Of a stretch of 43,179 nt of DNA, positions 7,570 to 16,188 are shown piece by piece. Position numbers and translations under genes: made by a program. The stretch is taken from NCBI RefSeq assembly GCF_005889725.1, contig NZ_VCKX01000086.1, forward strand, positions 1-43,179, in the 5' to 3' direction. The notes below the pieces were generated by a model. It searched no databases. It was not told where the DNA came from and saw only the letters and a program-made list of their open reading frames with translations. The stretch comes from Nonomuraea zeae (GTDB lineage: Bacteria > Actinomycetota > Actinomycetes > Streptosporangiales > Streptosporangiaceae). Each line of letters opens with the position of its first letter. Position 1 is the stretch's first letter.

Positions 7570-8922
7570 TCACCTGCGGCGAGCCGCCGGGCTCGGGCCG
7601 TTGTGCGCCAGCGAGCGCGCCTTCATCGCGGCCTTGCGCGCCGCCTTGACCACGGCCTGATCGTCATGCGCGGTGGCGAGCATGTCGAGCACCGCGATCG
7701 TGTCGGGATGCCCGACCGCGGGCATCTCCCCGACCAGCTTGATCAGGTCTTCGCCCGGCTCGGGCGTGTCGAGGCGGCCGGCGGCGGGAGCCGACAGGTG
7801 CATGAGGGCCGCCAGGGAGTCGACCGCGATCCAGGTGTGGTCCTCGGGGCTGAGCGGCGGGGCGTCGAGGTCGCGGATGTGCAGCCAGGAGGCGGCGTAG
7901 CGGCGCATCAGCGGGTCGTCGAGCGCCTGTCTGACGGGCGCCTCGGCCTCCGGGCCCAGCTCTTCGAGTATGGCCCCGACCGTGCCACGCTGGCCGGCCG
8001 TGCCGGACGCGGCGATCTCGATCAGGTCGCGGGCGGCCGACTCCGGCGAGCGGCGCTCCAGCCATCCGGCGACGGCGCTCTGCGTGGCCGAGCCCTTCAC
8101 GAGCGCCTCGACCAGCTCGGCCGCCGACAGGTCGGCGAACACCTGCACCTCGGCCGTGGTCGGCGCGTCGTGGCCTTCGCGGAGCAGGTCGCGCCGGACG
8201 GCCCAGACGCCGAGCGGGGTGAGCGCCGTACGGCCCGCGGGGGTCTGCTCGACCAGGCCGCAGTAGGACAGCAGGTCCAGCGCCTCCAGGAGCTCGGCGG
8301 GCAGCGCGGCGGCGAGCCTGCGCATCTCGATCGGGCCGGGCGCGCAGGCGACCTCGTGGGACTGCAGGATGCCCCTGGCGAGGTTCGCGGTGGCGACACC
8401 GGAGCGTACGGAATAGATCGTGGCGAGCATCTCGGCCAGGTGGCCGTCGACGACGGCGGAGCCCGTCAGGCCCTCGTCGGCGCGGTCGAGCACGTCCATC
8501 ACCACGCCGTCCCAGAACTCCAGCGTGGCCTCGACCGTGAGCTGCATCGACAGCGGCCCTCTGGAGGCCTGGCCGGCGATGATCTGCACCAGCCCGGTGT
8601 TGACGGCGACGATCCAGATCAGCCGCAGCCGGGCGGCGGGCAGGCCCAGCTCCGCCACCGCGGCCCGCGCGTCCGCCTCGCCCAGGTGTCCTTCCGCGGT
8701 CACCTGGCGCGTGCCGGTCCAGGCGGTGAGCCTGATCGCGTCGGCCACGAGCGGGACGACGGGGACCGCTCTGGCCAGCTCGGCGTCCGGCGCCGGCAGG
8801 ACCGGCGGGAACGTCAGCGCTTCGTGCTCCACGGGAGTCTCCTCAGGAGGCCGTGGAGGGACGGCGGCCTGCTCATCGATCAGCTTGCGCAGCTCGGCGA
8901 GGTCGAAGACATTGTTTGCCAC
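7570..8922 (-). CDS. Unknown protein, paralogue A of a two-gene pair beside priA
   Basis: 450 residues, not a family I can name. It starts at GTG 8922 (MANNVFDLAELRKLIDEQ). The N-terminal half is mixed alpha/beta without a catalytic signature. The C-terminal half, from about residue 260, is helical and leucine/alanine-rich, like HEAT-type repeats, and ends in an arginine/lysine tail. That half aligns by eye with the neighbouring gene: WLERRSPESAA, LGPEAEAPVRQALDD, DAPPLSPEDHTWIAVDSLA, HPDTIAVLDML, VKAARKAAMKARS. The two genes therefore come from an old duplication followed by divergence of the N termini. It is read in the same direction as priA upstream and def downstream, with short gaps, so it probably belongs to the same transcript. 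Protein-protein scaffolding is a guess only. Confidence 0.85.
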   Translation of the reverse strand: MANNVFDLAELRKLIDEQAAVPPRPPEETPVEHEALTFPPVLPAPDAELARAVPVVPLVADAIRLTAWTGTRQVTAEGHLGEADARAAVAELGLPAARLRLIWIVAVNTGLVQIIAGQASRGPLSMQLTVEATLEFWDGVVMDVLDRADEGLTGSAVVDGHLAEMLATIYSVRSGVATANLARGILQSHEVACAPGPIEMRRLAAALPAELLEALDLLSYCGLVEQTPAGRTALTPLGVWAVRRDLLREGHDAPTTAEVQVFADLSAAELVEALVKGSATQSAVAGWLERRSPESAARDLIEIAASGTAGQRGTVGAILEELGPEAEAPVRQALDDPLMRRYAASWLHIRDLDAPPLSPEDHTWIAVDSLAALMHLSAPAAGRLDTPEPGEDLIKLVGEMPAVGHPDTIAVLDMLATAHDDQAVVKAARKAAMKARSLAHNGPSPAARRR

Positions 8923-8959
8923 CCACGAAACTTACTGCACAGGAGTCACATGAGCGTAC

Positions 8960-10453
8960 TCAACGGATGGCTCTGGAACGTGCTTTGAACGCCGCCTTGC
9001 GTGCCGCCTTGGCGACCGTGTGGTCGGGAATGGAGCGTCCGAGCAGCTCCAGAACCTCGACGACGTCCGGGTGGTCGACCCGCCACATCTCCTCGATCAT
9101 GTGGGCGGGCGGGCCGGAGGCGGCCATGTTCTCGGCGAAGGTATCAGGATCCTCCTCGGCCGCGGGCATCGCGAGCGCCAGCATGTCGACGCTGACCCAG
9201 AGCAGCTCCTCCTGGGTGAGCGGCGGCGCGGGCAGCCCCCTGGCGGCCAGCCAGTGGATGGCGTGCGGTCGCAGCTCCTGGTCGTCGAGGTGGTCGCGCA
9301 CCTGCGGCTCGGCCTCAGCGCCGAGCCGGTCGACGATGGTGATCGCGATGCCGCGCGCCACCGCGGGCGCGCCGGAGGCCGCGGCCAGCAGCTCGGCCGC
9401 GGCCTCGCCCACGCTCCTGCCGGTCAGCCAGCCGCTGATGTCCTGCTCGGCGATCTCGGTGGGCACGCCGTCGAGCAGCCCCTCGATGAGCCCGAGGGCG
9501 TCGGCGTCGGCCAGGTCGGGGGCCTGCGGGGCGTCGAGCCCGAGCGACAGGTAGTGCTCGCGCAGCGCCCAGACGGCCAGGGGCGTGAGCTCCGCCGCCT
9601 CGCCCGGCAGGTCGCCCGCCAGGTCCTCCACCAGCCGGATCAGGCCGTACCAGGCCAGCCGGTCGAGTACGGCGGTCAGGTCGGTCCCGCCGTCGCCGGA
9701 GAACTCGTCGAGGTAGTCGCCGATCACCGTGACGGGCACGCGTACCTGGAGCCGGTAGAGCATGTCGAACAGGTCGTAGAGCCCCTCGTCGAGCTCGGCT
9801 GAGCCGGTGACGGCGCCGCCCGTGTCATGCTCGAGCAGGCGCGACACGCGCTGCGCCCACGCCGCCAGCGGCTCCTCGGCCGCGGGCAGCGGATCCTCGG
9901 CCAGCATCGGGACGGCGCCCAGCGCCGCCACCAGGTCCTCGTCCGCGGCCAGCCGCACGGCGGGCAGCGGCGTGCACGCCGGGCAGTCGCAGGGCGCCTC
10001 GCCCAAATCGGGCACCTCGCCCGACGGGATGGCTATCGACTGCTCCAGCGACTCGGGGCCGATGGAGCTGAACAGGCTCTTGGCCATGCCGAAGTTCGCG
10101 GGGTCGCCGAGCGCTTCGGGCAGCCGGGTGGCGATGTCGTCGAGCCGCCGGCGCATCTGCGCCACCGTGGTCTCGCCCACCTTGCCCGCCTCGCTGAGGT
10201 AGTCGACCAGCGAACGGGCCGCGGCCACGGTCTCGGGCGCGCTCTCCGGCGGTGCGATGACCTTGCGGGGGTAGATGGACAGCAGCAGCTCGTCGAAGGT
10301 CTCGGGAGTGAAATCACCCAGTTCGTTGACGTTGAGGTAGTCGCTGGCGTAGTCGCAGAGCAGGCGGACCTCGTCCGCGTCCACTTCGACTTCCCGCGCG
10401 CGCCCCCAAGCGCGCAGGTCGTCGATGGCCTGGTTCACCCAATCGATCGACAC
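8960..10453 (-). CDS. Unknown protein, paralogue B, with a CxCxxC cluster
   Basis: 497 residues, start GTG 10453 (MSIDWVNQAIDDLRAWGRARE). The C-terminal ~230 residues match paralogue A (WLTGRSVGEAA, LGAEAEPQVRDHLDD, PAPPLTQEELLWVSVDMLA, HPDVVEVLELL, VAKAARKAAFKARS). The N-terminal domain differs and contains APCDCPACTP near residue 155, three closely spaced cysteines that could hold a metal. The region around residues 200-330 is also helical. It lies 49 bases downstream of the priA stop and 37 bases upstream of paralogue A, so the three may be one operon. No known function; a link to DNA replication restart or translation quality is suggested only by position. Confidence 0.85.
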   Translation of the reverse strand: MSIDWVNQAIDDLRAWGRAREVEVDADEVRLLCDYASDYLNVNELGDFTPETFDELLLSIYPRKVIAPPESAPETVAAARSLVDYLSEAGKVGETTVAQMRRRLDDIATRLPEALGDPANFGMAKSLFSSIGPESLEQSIAIPSGEVPDLGEAPCDCPACTPLPAVRLAADEDLVAALGAVPMLAEDPLPAAEEPLAAWAQRVSRLLEHDTGGAVTGSAELDEGLYDLFDMLYRLQVRVPVTVIGDYLDEFSGDGGTDLTAVLDRLAWYGLIRLVEDLAGDLPGEAAELTPLAVWALREHYLSLGLDAPQAPDLADADALGLIEGLLDGVPTEIAEQDISGWLTGRSVGEAAAELLAAASGAPAVARGIAITIVDRLGAEAEPQVRDHLDDQELRPHAIHWLAARGLPAPPLTQEELLWVSVDMLALAMPAAEEDPDTFAENMAASGPPAHMIEEMWRVDHPDVVEVLELLGRSIPDHTVAKAARKAAFKARSRAIR

Positions 10454-10502
10454 AGGGGCACGCTAACGGCTGGTCTCCAGATGAGCGAATCGGGGAAACG
10501 GT

Positions 10503-13500
10503 CTAAATCAGGTCGAGTGGGTCGACACTCACCCTCACGACATCTGGCGTCTTACGGGCCGCACGCACCCCAGTGGCCCCCTTCAGCGCGGCCGACAGCG
10601 CGGCGCCGCCGCCCCGGCGTACCCGGATCATGGCACGCTCCTGTCCCTGCTCATCCACGGGCACGGGGCCGAGCACCTGCGCCTCCGGCGGCAGGCGCAG
10701 CTCGTCGAGCATCTGCCGGACGGCGCTCGCCGCGCCGGTGAGCGTGGCCATCCGCACGGCGGGCGGAAACCCGAGCTCGGCCCGGTCGCCGAGTTCGCGC
10801 TCGGCGTGGGTGATGGGATCCCATCTCAGCAGGGCCTGTACGGCCGGCAGCGCGGCGTCCCCGAGCACCACCAGCTCGGCGGCGGGGCGAAGGAGGGCGG
10901 CGGCGTTCATCCACCGGCGTACGGCCTCCTCCCCGGCCCTGAGATCGGCCCGGCCGAGCAGCGCCCACCCGTCCAGCAGCACGGCCGCCGCGTAGCCGCC
11001 CTCGGCCACCGGCTCCGCGCCGGGCGTGGCGACGACCAGGGCGCGGGTGCCCGGCACGGTGGCCAGCACGCCGTCGCGCCCCGAGGTGCGCACCTGCACC
11101 GAGGGGAAGGCCCGGCCGAGCTCCTCCGCGGTACGCCGGGCGCCGGTGACCACCGCGCGCAGGCGAGGACTGCCGCAGGCCGGGCACCGCCAGCCGGCGT
11201 CCACCCGGCCGCACCAGCGGCAGTAGGGCGCGGTGTGGCCGCCTCTGAGTGCCAGCGGGCCGTGGCAGAGCGGCCCGGACCCTCCGAACTGGCCGGGCGG
11301 CTCGGACGGCCCGAACTGGCCGGACGGCCCGGATGGCGCGCCCGCGACCGGGGCCGCCTCAGCCGCGCTCCGGCCGGGACCCGTATCGCCTCGACCGGTC
11401 GGCCGGACCGCCTCGCCCCCACCCCAGCCGGTGAGCGGGATCGCCTCACCCGCGCTCCGGCCGCTCAACGGAGCCACCTCGATCGCGCCCCGGCCGCTCG
11501 GCGGGCTCGCCGGGCCGCCGGGCCGGCTCTCATCCCCGATGTGGGCGGCCGTCCTCGTCGGGGGCAGGACGCAGCGGGCGGGGGCGCGGCAGTGCTGACA
11601 GGCCAGCGCGGGCAGGTAGCCGCGTCTGGGCACCTGCACGAGTACGGGCCCGCCGCTCTCCAGCCCCTGGCGCAGCGCCCGCCAGGCGATGCTGGGCAGC
11701 CTGGCCTGCCGGGCGGCCTGATCCTTGGCCAGCTCCGCGTCCTCGCCCGCGGGGTGTACCCGGGGGGCGAGGCTCCTGACCGTTGTACGGGCGGCCACGA
11801 TCGGCCTGGCCCAGCGGCCCGCGATGAGCTGGGTTGCCTCGGCCGTGCGCGCGTAGCCGCCGATCAGCATCGCCGCGCCGGTCCTGTGCGCCCTGAGCCC
11901 GAGCACCTCGCGGGCGTGGGGGTAGGGGGCCAGGCGTTCGGCGTGCAGGTCGTCCCCGTCGTCCCAGATGGCCACCAGGCCGATCTCGGCGACGGGTGCG
12001 AACATGGCCGCCCTCGTGCCCACGACGGCCCTTACCTGGCCTCTGAGCACCTTCAGCCAGCGTCTGTACCGCTCGGCGGGACCGAGGTCGGCGGTGAGCG
12101 CGACGTGCCTGCCGGGGCCGAGCACCCGTGCGAACTCGCCGTCGGCCAGCGCCACGTCCTTGCCGTCGGGCACCACGACGACCGCTCCCTTGCCGCCGTC
12201 CAGCGTCGCCCGCACCGCCTCGGCCATCGCCCCTGCCCAGCCGCGCGCACCGGGCAGCGCCGACCACACGGCCCGGGGAGTGCGGCCGTTGCGCAGCGCG
12301 TCGAGGAACGAAGGGCCGGTGGGGTACGCGTCCCAGGCGCTCCCGTCCTGTCCCGCTGTCACGGCCGCGGCCTTCTCCGCCCCCTTGGCCCGGGCATCCG
12401 CCCGGCCTCGCCGCGCGTCCGGCCGGGTGCCTGGTGCGGCCTTTCGGCTGGTTTCTCCGGGGGTCTGTGCCTCCTGCCCGCCGGGCGGGACGTCCACCCC
12501 GGGCTGGGCGCCTCGCCCGTCGGGCCTGACGGTCTGCCCGCCGGGGGTCATCACCGGCACTGCGAGACGTACGACCTGCTCGCCAGGCCGGGCACCTTCC
12601 CCACCGGCCACGGCAGGTCGGCCGGCCGGCGAGACAGCCCGGCCCACCGGCGGGACGGCCGGGTCAACGGGCACGCCAAGAGCCGGGTCACCGGCCTGGC
12701 CAACCGGCGAGTCGGCGAGAGAGTCGGCGAGGGAGACAGCCCGACCATCCGCGCCTCCGGCGCCGGACTCCGGCGCATCCGTGTGCGCAGCCTCCGAGCC
12801 CGGCTCGCGCGACACCTCGCCCACACGCGGCGAGCCGGACTCTCGCGACACCTCACCCGGAACATTTCCGGTGGGCCCAGTCGAGGCCGCACCCGGCACA
12901 GGCACCTCAGGAACGGCATCCGCGTTTCCCTGACGAGCAGCTTCCGAGGAAGCAGCCGGATCCGGAGGTGCCGTCGACGACGGGAAGCCAGAGGGCACGG
13001 AGGAACCAGGCGACACACCGGGCTCCGGTCGGTCCGGCACAGGCTCGGATCGATCCGGCACGCCGGGCTCCGGCCGGTCCGGCGTACCAGCCTCGGGCCG
13101 ATCCGACACAGCTTCTGCCGACATATCCGACTTGCCGCCACTGAGCGCGTCCGCGCTTCCCGCCGTGGGCGGGTCGGATTTGGGGACCTCCGACTCCGCC
13201 TTGGCGTGGCGGGGCGGGATGGCGAGGCGGAGCACGTCGCTCAGAGTGCCCGCGTACCGGTCGGCGACCGCCCGGGCCAGCCCGGCGATCTCGGGCGTGA
13301 GCACCCGCTCGGCCGACACCACGCGTTCGAGCGGAGTCAGCTTGCCCTCGTGCTCGCTCGCATCGACGCGCTCCAGCAGGAACCCGTCCACCAGCTTGCC
13401 CGCGAACCGCACCCGCACCCGCACCCCCGGCTCGGCCGTCTCGTGCATGGAGGCGGGCACCAGGTAGTCGAAGGGCCGGTCGAGATGCGGCAGCGGGCTG

Positions 13501-13622
13501 TCCACGGCGACCCTGGCCACCGGGCGCTCGGCAGCTGGTACGGGAGCCCCCTTGGTGTCCTTCGACGACGCTGGGGGCCGCACGGCGTCGAGCGGCAGCA
13601 GGGCGTCGTCGGAGTGGGTCAC
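10503..13622 (-). CDS. priA: PriA-like primosomal protein N' with two large low-complexity insertions
   Basis: Replication-restart protein of the actinobacterial PriA type. The N-terminal 3'-DNA-binding domain runs from about residue 35 (RVAVDSPLPHLDRPFDYLVP) to 140 (AIPPRHAKAE). The core resumes near 429 (AWDAYPTGPSFLDALRNGR), and the C terminus ends ARKTPDVVRVSVDPLDLI. As known for this family, the Walker and DExH helicase motifs are degenerate (WDDGDD in place of DEAH), so it is probably not an active helicase. Two insertions are unusual. Residues 141-428 are a Pro/Gly/Ser/Glu-rich stretch with DRPEPGVP-type repeats. Residues 685-785 fall between C684 and C786, which should be one CxxC pair of the zinc site; the other cysteines are 675/678, 801/804 and 813/816. 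At 1039 residues it is far longer than the usual 650-750. Confidence 0.93.
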   Translation of the reverse strand: MTHSDDALLPLDAVRPPASSKDTKGAPVPAAERPVARVAVDSPLPHLDRPFDYLVPASMHETAEPGVRVRVRFAGKLVDGFLLERVDASEHEGKLTPLERVVSAERVLTPEIAGLARAVADRYAGTLSDVLRLAIPPRHAKAESEVPKSDPPTAGSADALSGGKSDMSAEAVSDRPEAGTPDRPEPGVPDRSEPVPDRPEPGVSPGSSVPSGFPSSTAPPDPAASSEAARQGNADAVPEVPVPGAASTGPTGNVPGEVSRESGSPRVGEVSREPGSEAAHTDAPESGAGGADGRAVSLADSLADSPVGQAGDPALGVPVDPAVPPVGRAVSPAGRPAVAGGEGARPGEQVVRLAVPVMTPGGQTVRPDGRGAQPGVDVPPGGQEAQTPGETSRKAAPGTRPDARRGRADARAKGAEKAAAVTAGQDGSAWDAYPTGPSFLDALRNGRTPRAVWSALPGARGWAGAMAEAVRATLDGGKGAVVVVPDGKDVALADGEFARVLGPGRHVALTADLGPAERYRRWLKVLRGQVRAVVGTRAAMFAPVAEIGLVAIWDDGDDLHAERLAPYPHAREVLGLRAHRTGAAMLIGGYARTAEATQLIAGRWARPIVAARTTVRSLAPRVHPAGEDAELAKDQAARQARLPSIAWRALRQGLESGGPVLVQVPRRGYLPALACQHCRAPARCVLPPTRTAAHIGDESRPGGPASPPSGRGAIEVAPLSGRSAGEAIPLTGWGGGEAVRPTGRGDTGPGRSAAEAAPVAGAPSGPSGQFGPSEPPGQFGGSGPLCHGPLALRGGHTAPYCRWCGRVDAGWRCPACGSPRLRAVVTGARRTAEELGRAFPSVQVRTSGRDGVLATVPGTRALVVATPGAEPVAEGGYAAAVLLDGWALLGRADLRAGEEAVRRWMNAAALLRPAAELVVLGDAALPAVQALLRWDPITHAERELGDRAELGFPPAVRMATLTGAASAVRQMLDELRLPPEAQVLGPVPVDEQGQERAMIRVRRGGGAALSAALKGATGVRAARKTPDVVRVSVDPLDLI

Positions 13623-13916
13623 GCATAACGTCTACCAGACCCCACCGCCCGGAACGCCCGCAGCCCGCAAGCCAGCCGGGCTCACCTGAGCGGGCGGAAC
13701 GACGAATGCCGCACCCGACGACGGGATGTGGCACCCATTCCGGAAACACCTGACATCGGGGCCGCACAGCAGCACCCTCTTACCCGGCCGAGGCCTTATC
13801 CGGCCGAGGCTCGCCTACGACGCGCTCGGCCCGATCCGCCCCAGCCCGACCACGACCGGCACAATTCGGCAAGCTCAAACGCGCCCCAGCCCGATCAAAC
13901 CCGGCTCACCACAGAC

Positions 13917-14140
13917 CCGGTTCAACCGATCCACCTGAAGCCAAGGCCCCGGTTCAACCGAATCCACCTGAAGCCAAGGCGCGCAGCGGCACCCGCTCCA
14001 CAAAACCAGGACCACCCGAGCCGGGTCACACGCCGAAACTGGGACAACCCGGGCCGGGACATACGCCAGAACTGGGACAGCCCAGGGCGGGACATACGCC
14101 AGGACTGAACACAAACCGGGCCGGGACTCGTATCGAGGCC
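13917..14140. repeat. Two tandem arrays in the metK-priA gap
   Basis: The gap between the metK stop and the priA start (13623-14322) holds no convincing gene. A 32 bp unit beginning CCGGTTCAACC is present twice (13917-13948 and 13949-13980). A different unit of 33-34 bp, with CCGGGACATACGCC and AACTGGGACA, occurs four times from about 14019 to 14140. The rest of the gap is C-rich, with short CCGGCCGAGGC duplications near 13790-13810. Confidence 0.75.
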
Positions 14141-14294
14141 CGCATCCCCCGAGCCGGAACCAACCTGTCCACGCCCGGCCGCGACCCATGGCGCGCCCAG
14201 AAGGCGCCACCCCCACCAGGCCCACGACCACGACCGCCGGGGCCCGGCACGTCATGAGCGGGCCCCGGCGGGCGCGCCAGGCATTGAAACAGGG

Positions 14295-14315
14295 GGGCGG
14301 GAGGAGATCCCGCCC
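14295..14315 (-). terminator. Intrinsic terminator after metK
   Basis: Read on the minus strand, an 8 bp perfect stem GGGCGGGA/TCCCGCCC with a 5-base loop starts 7 bases after the metK TAG stop and is followed by CCCTGTTTC. Confidence 0.75.
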
Positions 14316-14322
14316 GATGCGG

Positions 14323-15510
14323 CTACAGGCCGGCGGCGGTCCTCAGGGCCTCCGCGCGGTCGGTCGACTCCCAGGAGAAGCCCTCACGGCCGAAGTGCCC
14401 GTAAGCGGCGGTCTCCGAGTAGATCGGGCGCAGCAGGTCGAGGTCCCGGATGATGGCGGCCGGACGCAGGTCGAACACCTGCAGCACGGCGCTCTGGATC
14501 TGCTCGACCGGTACCTTCTCCGTGCCGAAGCACTCCACGAACAGACCGACCGGCTGCGCCTTGCCGATCGCGTACGCCACCTGCACCTCGCAGCGGTCGG
14601 CGAGCCCGGCGGCCACGACGTTCTTGGCGACCCAGCGCATCGCGTAGGCGGCCGAGCGGTCGACCTTGGACGGGTCCTTGCCGGAGAAGGCGCCGCCACC
14701 GTGGCGGGCCATGCCGCCGTAGGTGTCGATGATGATCTTGCGGCCGGTGAGGCCGGCGTCGCCCATCGGGCCGCCGATCTCGAAGCGGCCGGTCGGGTTG
14801 ACCAGCAGGCGGTAGCCCTCGGTGTCAAGGTCGACGGTCGCCAGCACGGGGTCGACCACGTGCTCCTTGATGTCGGGGGTCAGCATCTCCTTGAGGTCGA
14901 TCTCCGCGGCGTGCTGCGTGGAGACGACCACGGTGTCGAGGCGGACCGGCGTGTCGCCGTCGTACTCGATCGTGACCTGGGTCTTGCCGTCGGGACGCAG
15001 GTAGGGCACCGTGCCGGACTTGCGCACCTCGGACAGGCGCTGGGCCAGCCGGTGGGCCAGGGTGATCGGCAGCGGCATCAGCTCGGGGGTCTCGCGGCAG
15101 GCGTAGCCGAACATCAGGCCCTGGTCGCCGGCGCCCTGGCGGTCGAGCTCGTCGTCGTCGCCGCCGACGCGGTGCTCGTAGGCGTCGTCGACGCCCTGGG
15201 CGATGTCGGGGGACTGCGCTCCGATGGACACCGACACGCCGCACGAGGCGCCGTCGAAGCCCTTGTGGGAGGCGTCGTAGCCGATCTCCAGGATCTTCTC
15301 CCGGATGACGCCGGGGATGTCGACGTAGGTCTCGGTCGTGACCTCGCCTGCGACATGGACCTGGCCGGTAGTGATCATCGTCTCGACGGCGACCCGGCTC
15401 TTGGGGTCGTCCTTGAGCATGGTGTCGAGAATCGCGTCACTGATCTGGTCGGCGATCTTGTCCGGGTGGCCCTCAGTGACCGACTCGGAGGTGAACAGGC
15501 GACGTGACAA
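14323..15510 (-). CDS. metK: S-adenosylmethionine synthase
   Basis: Makes SAM from methionine and ATP, giving the cell its methyl donor (used, for example, by RsmB here). The start is TTG 15510 with GAGGAG nine bases upstream, giving MSRRLFTSESVTEGHPDK. Visible motifs: GHPDKIADQISDA (ATP/Mg), GAGDQGLMFGYA (the family hexapeptide GAGDQG), and GGGAFSGKDPSKVDRSAAY (P-loop-like). 395 residues, close to the normal length. A terminator follows the stop at once, so it ends its transcript. No SAM riboswitch is visible in the 128-base leader. Confidence 0.98.
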   Translation of the reverse strand: MSRRLFTSESVTEGHPDKIADQISDAILDTMLKDDPKSRVAVETMITTGQVHVAGEVTTETYVDIPGVIREKILEIGYDASHKGFDGASCGVSVSIGAQSPDIAQGVDDAYEHRVGGDDDELDRQGAGDQGLMFGYACRETPELMPLPITLAHRLAQRLSEVRKSGTVPYLRPDGKTQVTIEYDGDTPVRLDTVVVSTQHAAEIDLKEMLTPDIKEHVVDPVLATVDLDTEGYRLLVNPTGRFEIGGPMGDAGLTGRKIIIDTYGGMARHGGGAFSGKDPSKVDRSAAYAMRWVAKNVVAAGLADRCEVQVAYAIGKAQPVGLFVECFGTEKVPVEQIQSAVLQVFDLRPAAIIRDLDLLRPIYSETAAYGHFGREGFSWESTDRAEALRTAAGL

Positions 15511-15638
15511 CTCAGTGGCTCCTCATGCAGCGGCTGCTGACGGATGTAAGGCCCGGGACGGATGGGCACGCCTGGGCCTCGCCGAAGTCTAGCCCTACCC
15601 GGTGCCCGGTCGCGAAACCGTCCACCATGTGGCTCCCT

Positions 15639-16001
15639 TCACAGGTCGGGCAGGGGGTCGGCCGGCAAGGTCTCCGGCGCGAAGATCTCTGCGTCCGCGG
15701 CCGACACCACGGCCGCGTACTCCTCATCGAACTCGAACGCCATCGAGCCCAGCTCGATGGCCGGTCCAGGCAGAATCGGGCCGAGCCTGGTGTCGCGGGG
15801 GAACTCCACGAGCACCGAGACGGGCCGATCGCTCCTGAGCGTCCTGGTGACCAGCACCGAAATAGCCATGTCGGTGACCACGACCAGAAAGTTCCCCGTC
15901 CCCGACGGCCCCGCGGAGAACGCTGGGAAGACGTAGTGAATCTCCCCTTGGTCGCCGAGCAATGTTCTACAACGATCTCTGACAGCAGAACCCACCGGCA
16001 T
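15639..16001 (-). CDS. Small unknown protein
   Basis: 120 residues starting at ATG 16001, with a purine-rich GGGGGGATGGA just before it. It begins MPVGSAVRDRCRTLLGDQGEIHYVFPAF and is rich in beta-strand-like stretches (NFLVVVTDMAISVLVTRTL, PVSVLVEFPRDTRLG), ending acidic. The pattern, a small soluble beta protein with an IHYVFPA start, suggests a bacterial PH-like fold, but this is a guess. A good promoter (TTGCAA, 18 bases, GATACT) lies just upstream, so it has its own transcription start. It sits 128 bases ahead of metK on the same strand and may be co-transcribed with it. No motif gives a function. Confidence 0.7.
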   Translation of the reverse strand: MPVGSAVRDRCRTLLGDQGEIHYVFPAFSAGPSGTGNFLVVVTDMAISVLVTRTLRSDRPVSVLVEFPRDTRLGPILPGPAIELGSMAFEFDEEYAAVVSAADAEIFAPETLPADPLPDL

Positions 16002-16020
16002 TCCATCCCCCCTCGCCCCA

Positions 16021-16050
16021 AGTATCCGCAGGCGTGCGGGGGTGTTGCAA
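16021..16050 (-). promoter_or_regulatory. Promoter for the small unknown gene upstream of metK
   Basis: Minus strand -35 TTGCAA (16050-16045), 18-base spacer, -10 GATACT (16026-16021). The predicted transcript start is about 13 bases before the ATG at 16001, leaving room for the ribosome binding site. Confidence 0.55.
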
Positions 16051-16188
16051 CATGTGATCAGGTAATCGGTCTTGCGTATTTTGTACGTTGTGTGGGGGTC
16101 GCCGCCCTCTGCGATCGTTCATGCCACTTGAGTAGCCGGCGGAGGGGTACGAGGCCGTTCTCGAAGGGCGTACGGCTTGTGCGCGCGC

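Noticed and set aside
13917..13990. Possible tRNA T-arm (GGTTCAACC followed by CC)
   Set aside because: It is part of a tandem repeat and no acceptor stem or anticodon arm can be formed around it.
15511..15638. Possible SAM riboswitch before metK
   Set aside because: The 128-base leader has none of the conserved SAM aptamer blocks I know.
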